Shown here one piece after another: positions 58,358 to 64,000 of a stretch of 64,000 nt of DNA; position 1 is the stretch's first letter; each line of letters opens with the position of its first letter. A program made the translations under genes and the position numbers. Source of the DNA: Epiperipatus broadwayi (lineage: Eukaryota > Onychophora > Udeonychophora > Euonychophora > Peripatidae). Where the stretch lies: positions 312,001-376,000 of the forward strand of contig JAQFVV010006695.1 of the NCBI GenBank assembly GCA_028023455.1, in the 5' to 3' direction. The notes under the pieces were generated by a model. The model did no database searches. It was not told where the DNA came from and saw only the letters and a list, made by a program, of their open reading frames with translations.

Positions 58358-59147
58358 CAATAAACATCATATGACCACCTCCTCTTATGCTTGTGTATAA
58401 CGTTAAAACAAAGCAAAACTCACTATATTTTTGCCTCACACAGCAAGCTAGAGTAATCAATGGATGCCAGAAGGCTTGTGCATAAAATCCCCATCTAGTG
58501 CCTACTCTGGAGATATTGGATGAGTAGGCATTAGATGGGGATTTTATGCACAAGCCTTCTGGCATCCATTGATTATTCTAGCTTGCTGTGTGTGGCAATA
58601 TATATAGTGAGTTTTGCCAGTTTTAACAACAGTTATACACAAGCATAAGAGGAGGTGGTCATATGATGTTTATTGGCTTAAAACCAAAATATATAGTGAG
58701 TTTTGCCCATTTTAACAAGTTATACACAAGCATAAGAGGAGGTGGTCATATGATGTTTATTGGCTTAAAACCAATCCTGCCTAATAGGATAGTGGTGGCT
58801 ATGGTTATTAAAGAACCAAAGACACCAAAATGTATGGGTACTGAACTGGGTTCAGACCCATATGACTATATAAGCTAATGGGCTTGGATTGAAAATATTG
58901 TGTTTTCAATTTTATTCTCATAGTTTTGTAGTTAAGTAGATGCAAAAGGTGGCTTCTGGAGGATTGCATTAGATCCTAAGATCTAGATGCAGTGCTGTCA
59001 GATCCAAGGCTCCTCACTGACGAAGGCCATAAGCCAGAAACTAGTCTGTAGATATTGGATGAGTAGGCACTAGATGGGGATTTTATGCACAAGCCCTCTG
59101 GCATCCATTGATTACTCTAGTTTGCTGTGGGTGGCAATATATATAGT
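58358..59147. mobile_element. Hammerhead-ribozyme retroelement, cluster 4 (~450-bp subfamily)
   Basis: A short minus-strand partial monomer (58358-58507) flips at about 58513 into plus-strand sequence running to 59147. Near the start of the plus part a roughly 100-bp segment is duplicated in tandem (about 58575-58790). One full ribozyme lies at 59002-59060, and its stem I remnant (TGGAGATATTGGAT) sits at the inversion point. A perfect 14-bp TSD defines both ends. The end sequence CAATAAACATCAT matches the right end of cluster 2. ORFs at 58341-58565 and 58663-58878 are incidental. Confidence 0.85.
59002..59060 (+). ncRNA. Hammerhead ribozyme copy 11 (core intact, stem I weakened)
   Basis: CUGACGA, stem II GGC/GCC (loop CAUAA), GAAA, CUAG, UC; cleavage is predicted after 59046. 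The outer helix ATCCAA/TTGGAT is kept, but the inner stem I (UCCUCA/UGUAGA) has two mismatches. Confidence 0.75.
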
Positions 59148-59161
59148 GATGTTTTCTATAC
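59148..59161 (+). repeat. 14-bp target-site duplication (right)
   Basis: GATGTTTTCTATAC, the same as 58344-58357. Confidence 0.88.
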
Positions 59162-59479
59162 AATAGATTATGGATTGATGGTATGGGTAGGCTTTGGCTG
59201 TTATCATATGATTTACATTTATAAACCACCTAGTTTTGTGAAAATCTGCTTTATTATCTAAATAATATTGAATAGTTAAATTTGAAGATTTAAAAATGAC
59301 TATTTATTAGTTTACTTTCAAAACAAATTGATTATATTAGCCTGTTTAATGAAATTGATTTAAACTTCCAGAAATATAAAAATCTCAATCTGTTTAACAG
59401 CTCGGTGTCAACTTACTTGTTTGTATTAAGATCTTAGACCAGTCCATCTTTTACTTATAGAGGTTGCCTTTTTTGCAAC

Positions 59480-59925
59480 AGATAGTAGATTCATGATTTA
59501 GATAGATTGGCTGTTATATAATTTGTTTTTATAAAACCATTTGTGCAAAATCATATATATGATCTAAATAGTATATGTATAAAATTTGTATCAATATATA
59601 ACAAGTAGATGTAATAAAATCAAACAATATAGTCTTAAAAACACAAGTACAAATTCATTTCATATATATTGAAGAAATAAATAAATAAAATGTATGCACA
59701 CAGACAATATCTACAAATGTATCCATCATCTGCAATTATGCCTAGATTATTTATGAATATAAAAATGTGTAAAAAGAAACATCGCATAGGATGATAGATT
59801 CCAGAGGGATATATTATTAAAGTGCTGTAGACAAATTAGGATTTGGAGTTTATCTTTGATATCATCATTTGATTTTTTTAATAGCATTAGAAACATTAAT
59901 ACTTTGGATATTTGTAGAAGAGCGG
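59480..59925. other. AT-rich stretch, nothing recognised
   Basis: No ORF, repeat or structured RNA seen. Confidence 0.5.
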
Positions 59926-59929
59926 AGCA

Positions 59930-60211
59930 TCAGCCATAAGTTTGAACCCATCACTGCCAGCCTCATATGCTCTGAAAGACATGACGCCCGACGCAAAATT
60001 AGAGGCGTTTTACATAGCTAGCGACCCCAAATCCATCAATAGGAGAGAAGCATGCTTTGCTATCTCAAAAATGACAATTATAACTCATTTGCTTAAATTC
60101 CATTTCTATTTCTACAATGCTGTTATAACAACAACAGCTACAATTATGAGCGCAAGTAGTCTCTTGAAAGCGCTCAGCTTTTTAACAGCTTTATATTTTA
60201 ATAAATTTTAA
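59930..60211 (+). pseudogene. Unrecognised coding-like fragment, also seen at ~38.0 kb
   Basis: A frame open from about 59933 encodes a protein beginning near SLPASYALKDMTPDAKLEAF, followed by SINRREACFAISK. Its DNA is clearly less AT-rich than its surroundings. The block SINRR-(D/E)-x-CF-x-ISK recurs in another frame inside the TIR element at 37866-38284. Both are followed by GAAAGCGCT(T/C)AGC. So it is probably the coding remnant of a repeat family rather than a host exon. I do not recognise the protein. Confidence 0.4.
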
Positions 60212-60214
60212 AAA

Positions 60215-63200
60215 AAGGCTTTATCCTAGCTTCATTATCTGTGCAAATAGCGCATATGTATATATCACCAATTTAAATAATATAAGAATTGTTACTATTT
60301 AACAGTTTGAGAAAAATAAAATTTTATTGTGGATGTATTTGGATGAGCAAAACTTGATATAGTATTATGTAAAGATATTACATAAAATGAGTGAAACATA
60401 AGTGATGAACCTTTTGACAAATAGAATTATTTAAATGACCACTAACATATAAAAAGCAAAACTTATTATATCTTATTCTAAGGAATCTTCTTTATGTATT
60501 GTAACAGAAGTGGTCCTGATTTTGTGTGTCACTAGATTTGATAGGTCATCTGAGTGGGTGAAAAAGTATATTTAGGATTTCTAAATATATAGACTCGTAT
60601 TCACTCCAATCTCATTCCTGGTAGATGATGTATTAACATAAACATATGTCAAAAATCTACCTGTACACTCATCTCTTTTCTTCATTTTGAACTATGAATC
60701 AATTAAATTTGTAATCGATTAAGTTTGTTGGGACATGCTAATATGATATGTCTTGAAATATGAGCTATTTTTACTGCCTATGTATATTCTATGAAAAAGC
60801 TAATTTAGAAGCAAAGATAAAAACACACTCATTGACATAGTAGATTTAAAAATAATACATATTTGATCTCAATAAATTCAAAATAATGTATGAAAAACAT
60901 GATGATTACAAAAAAAAAAAATAAAAGAGGTGACAAATCTACAAGCCAACATATGAAACTATAAATAAGGTTCCCATTACCATTAGGTAGCTTATGTATT
61001 AACAATGAATATGGTTTGTAACTGTTGACATATACCAAGTTATATAAACATTATATAATAACTCAAATTTTAACTACTAATTACATATAATTTATTATTG
61101 TTTAAGTTCTTATGATCTTATATATAAAATCCATATTTTCTCTGTTATCTGATTGGTGAATGAATGGTTGTTCAATGACATCACAAACACTATATTTATG
61201 TGAAGGAAGTAATTCTGCCATGAAATAAAAAATGCTGGGAAAAAAAATCAGTACGAGTACTCTTAACTACAAAGATATATATTTCACAGTAAAGGTGCCC
61301 ATCCGGTTGCATAAACAGCCACAAACTCTGATTCGTAATTTACCATTAAGGTATTCCGTGCTTTCATGGTTTGTCAATCTCCTAATATAGTTCAGATGAA
61401 TGATGTATTTAGCAGTGTTAATGAACTTTTATAAATTAGCAATGTGTAATAAAAAAAAAAACATTTACATTAAATCTTACAAAAAAATTGTTAAAGCAAT
61501 CATTTAAAAAGTATTACACGTATTATATTTACTAAAAATATATTATAAAAATGATGGGCATTATTGTATTTTGACACTAATAAATGGTAATTATTAATAA
61601 AACTAAAAAACTATTACAATTAGTCCGACACTATCAAAAAAAATTTTTTTATTCAGAGAGTACTCTAATAAATTATCAAATGTAACAGATATATGTAAAA
61701 ATGTAAATTTTAATTTAGCTTTATTAAAATTCAGAAATTTATTTATATAATATTTAAATGTTTTGTTTAATTCATATAAAATCTTTAAAAATTTTGTTAA
61801 AGCAGCCAATTATTACAAAAACGACAGTGTCCACCATTAAAAAATCATTCAGAAAAAACATGCTTTTAATTACTGAGGTATAGTATTTAATTAAATTGTA
61901 AAGAAAATGTGATTACAGTTCATAAATTCGTGTTTGAAATATGATATATAGTGATGAGAAAAAAATAGATGCTTTAGTACTGTATTTACATTTAGGTTTT
62001 GTTAGCATATAATTGAAGTCAAAGCATCGATCTTTCAGGACAGTTACATTTCTCACATTTAATATATAATATTAAAATCTTTTGTTTAATTCACATTAAA
62101 TCTCGAAAAGTTTTAGTTAGCGAATAATTGAAGTCAAAACGATGGCCTTCTGACATTTCTCACGTTTAATATATAATATTACGATCTTATGTTTAAATTA
62201 CATTAAATCTCAAAAAGAATGTGTTAAAGTACAGGTGCAGTCTAGTAATACATAAATTTCAATCAATCATATCTATATCTAGTAATAATGTTTTGGCTTA
62301 TATTAGTGACCATATTGAAATCATAATGTAGTATTTAATAGTTGGCTATTATAATTTTTGATAATACTTCTCAAATCTCTCTATCATGTAATAATTAAAA
62401 GATATTAGATATTCTTAGATTCCGGGAGTAGGTATCGATTTAACAATATTTTTTACATGAAATAGAAATGCATATCTGTCATTTTTTATGCTATTTGTTA
62501 GTAATTTTGGTTTTAGATTACTACATATTTTGATATATTATCTAAAAACTTATTATGTAAATTGTGCATGTATATATATGCATGCACATATGTAGTTATC
62601 ATTATTGGAAGCCAATTGTAAATGAGTTTAGTCGGTACTAGTATCACCGCTAGTCAGTTTCTTATTTAAGGTCATGGCCCGGCAAAGTTATATTTAACTG
62701 TTTTTATGTAGCAACAGCACCCTGTACTGTCGATGATACTGGTACGTTTCATTTAGTCATTCTAACTACAAAAGAAATATATATATATATATAAAACAAA
62801 TTTCAGTTTTGTGTTGACTGTACAAATTTGTAAAACGAATTTCAATATCTTTTGATTTAATTTTCATTTTATGATGTGTGTTTTTAGATTAACTGTATTC
62901 TATAAATTGTGATCCAACTCCAATGATTTGCAAAATATTCTTAAAGTTTTGAATGCAGTCTACTTAATGTTCAAAAACTCACTGGTAGAAGAAAAATCTG
63001 CAACAACTTTTAGTTTGGATTATTACTATTTGATAATATGAATCGATTTAAATACCATTCTTTTTAGGTAAAAAGGCAGTTATTGAGACACAACATAAGC
63101 TAAAAGATATAAAATTTTATAATAAAAATTTTAAGCAGTTATTATTAGAAAATTTGCTGTAGTCTGATCAATATTTTTTATGCACTATAAATTTTCAGCT

Positions 63201-63860
63201 AAATTAATTATATATAAACTATTATTATTTTGCCCAATTTATTATCAGAAATTAAGACTTGGATTCTTGTCATCGTAACATAAAGTCACTAGAAGAATTT
63301 CATTTAAAATGCTCCATAAGATTCTGAAAATGTGAAGGCAAGATCATAATAATTTTTTTTTAAACTAATGTGAATGATAAATATAAAATTCATTGTTCAA
63401 AAAGTCAAAAATATTTCTAACTTTTAACCATGTTTTCACTATTATAAAGAAGGAACAAACCTCCCTCCGGTCATTTGCTTTTACAAATTTAAATGTACTC
63501 ACATGTAGTCTGTGCTATATAAATAATAGACCAGTTATCACTAGTAAATGTCAGCTAAATGATTTTTTGTTTGTAAGAATGTAAATTTTAAGGTATTAGT
63601 ATTTTAATGGTAACTAAACATTCATGCGCATTTCTGAATACTTATATTTTTATTTATCCCATTATTAGTCTTGAATTTCATATTATTTCAGTTTTGTAGT
63701 GATTATTATTAAAACATATGGTTCAACATGAAATGCATATTGGGTGTTATTTGTCTTTTATTATATCTTTATTTATATGAAATAAAAAAGAATGGAGAAA
63801 TATGGAAGTTGTCTAATCTATAAAAAAATCTATTTATATAATTATTTTAAAATATATATT
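60215..63860. other. 3.6 kb AT-rich stretch, no gene recognised
   Basis: Contains the small tandem duplication at 62011-62222. 61280-61390 and 62590-62760 are slightly GC-richer but have no ORF or recognisable motif. Frames at minus 60829, minus 61603 and plus 63393 lack support. Confidence 0.45.
62011..62222 (+). repeat. 114-bp tandem duplication
   Basis: 'aattgaagtcaaa' at 62011 and 62125 each lead into 'catttctcac(a/g)tttaatatataat' and 'acattaaatctc'. A more diverged relative may lie at 61690-61800. Confidence 0.75.
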
Positions 63861-63867
63861 TCAAATG

Positions 63868-64000
63868 TGTTTTACCAGTTCTTACTTATGGATCTGAGAC
63901 TTGGACACTTATTAGAAGAGCAATACAGAGACTTCAGACCTCTTAAAGAAGTATAGAGAGATGTATGTTGGGAGTAACAAGAAGAGATCGAAAACGCAAT
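63868..64000 (+). pseudogene. RTE/endonuclease-RT type LINE fragment (runs off window)
   Basis: The plus strand reads CVLPVLTYGSETWTL, then LQTS, a stop, then ERCMLG-x-x-RRDRKRN. This is the well-known 'LTYGSETWTL ... ER-ML-I---DR-RN' block just downstream of the catalytic domain of RTE-like non-LTR reverse transcriptases. One in-frame stop near 63943 shows it is dead. The element continues beyond 64000, which should contain the C-terminal end. Confidence 0.85.

Overview
This 64 kb window looks like intergenic or intronic DNA from a large, very AT-rich metazoan genome, probably an invertebrate. There is no bacterial-style gene organisation and no intact cellular gene. Almost everything recognisable is a mobile element or its debris: a Penelope-like element (PLE), two non-LTR reverse transcriptase fragments, Ty3/gypsy-type LTR elements, tRNA-derived SINEs with target-site duplications (TSDs), a hAT-type DNA element, several terminal-inverted-repeat (TIR) elements and satellites. 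I cannot name the species.

The standout content is a dispersed family of small repeats carrying type I hammerhead self-cleaving ribozymes (HHRs). They lie in four clusters: 1189-2087, about 11261-12983, about 31995-33755 and 58358-59147. Eleven HHR copies plus junction fragments are visible. At least seven keep the CUGANGA and GAAA core motifs with a cleavable UH site. Stem II changes sequence between copies but keeps its pairing (AAGC/GCUU, GUGC/GCAU, AUGC/GCAU). Monomers are about 369, 410 and 450 bp, arranged head-to-tail and then flipped head-to-head, and two clusters have 13-14 bp TSDs. This resembles metazoan retrozymes and the terminal repeats of PLEs. A decayed PLE with reverse transcriptase and GIY-YIG remnants lies at 51550-53100 and represents the kind of enzyme that could mobilise them.

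Layout: 0-6 kb holds a palindromic HHR element and copy 1 of a long diverged repeat, with an LTR-like insertion and a 135-bp satellite. At 5.8-6.5 kb are a LINE 3' fragment and a SINE. At 9.3-10.7 kb is a less AT-rich stretch with two hairpins, a CCAAT/GC-box/CRE cluster and a CTCF-like site. At 11-13 kb is the second HHR cluster with a MITE-like insertion. At 13.3-19.1 kb are copies of two long repeats, interrupted by a 1980-bp hAT-type element with an 8-bp TSD. At 20.5-24 kb is an LTR element with a decayed gag, and its inverted solo LTR is at 35.5-37.4 kb. A second LTR family appears as a solo LTR at 25.8-26.4 kb and as an internally deleted but TSD-bounded element at 38.3-40.7 kb. HHR cluster 3 is at 32-33.8 kb. 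Two SINEs lie near 41 kb, a possible first exon near 42.2 kb, and a TIR-bounded copy of an uncharacterised protein family at 45.8-48.1 kb. The remainder holds another TIR element at 49.9-51.1 kb, the PLE, tandem repeats at 54.8-56.8 kb, HHR cluster 4 near 58.7 kb, and an RTE-like reverse transcriptase fragment running off the right end.

The elements are nested, which gives relative ages. The hAT element sits inside the long repeat, the MITE inside the HHR array, HHR element 4 inside an older repeat, and a 119-bp foldback inside one LTR. Of the predicted short ORFs, only those inside the elements below look like real or former coding sequence.
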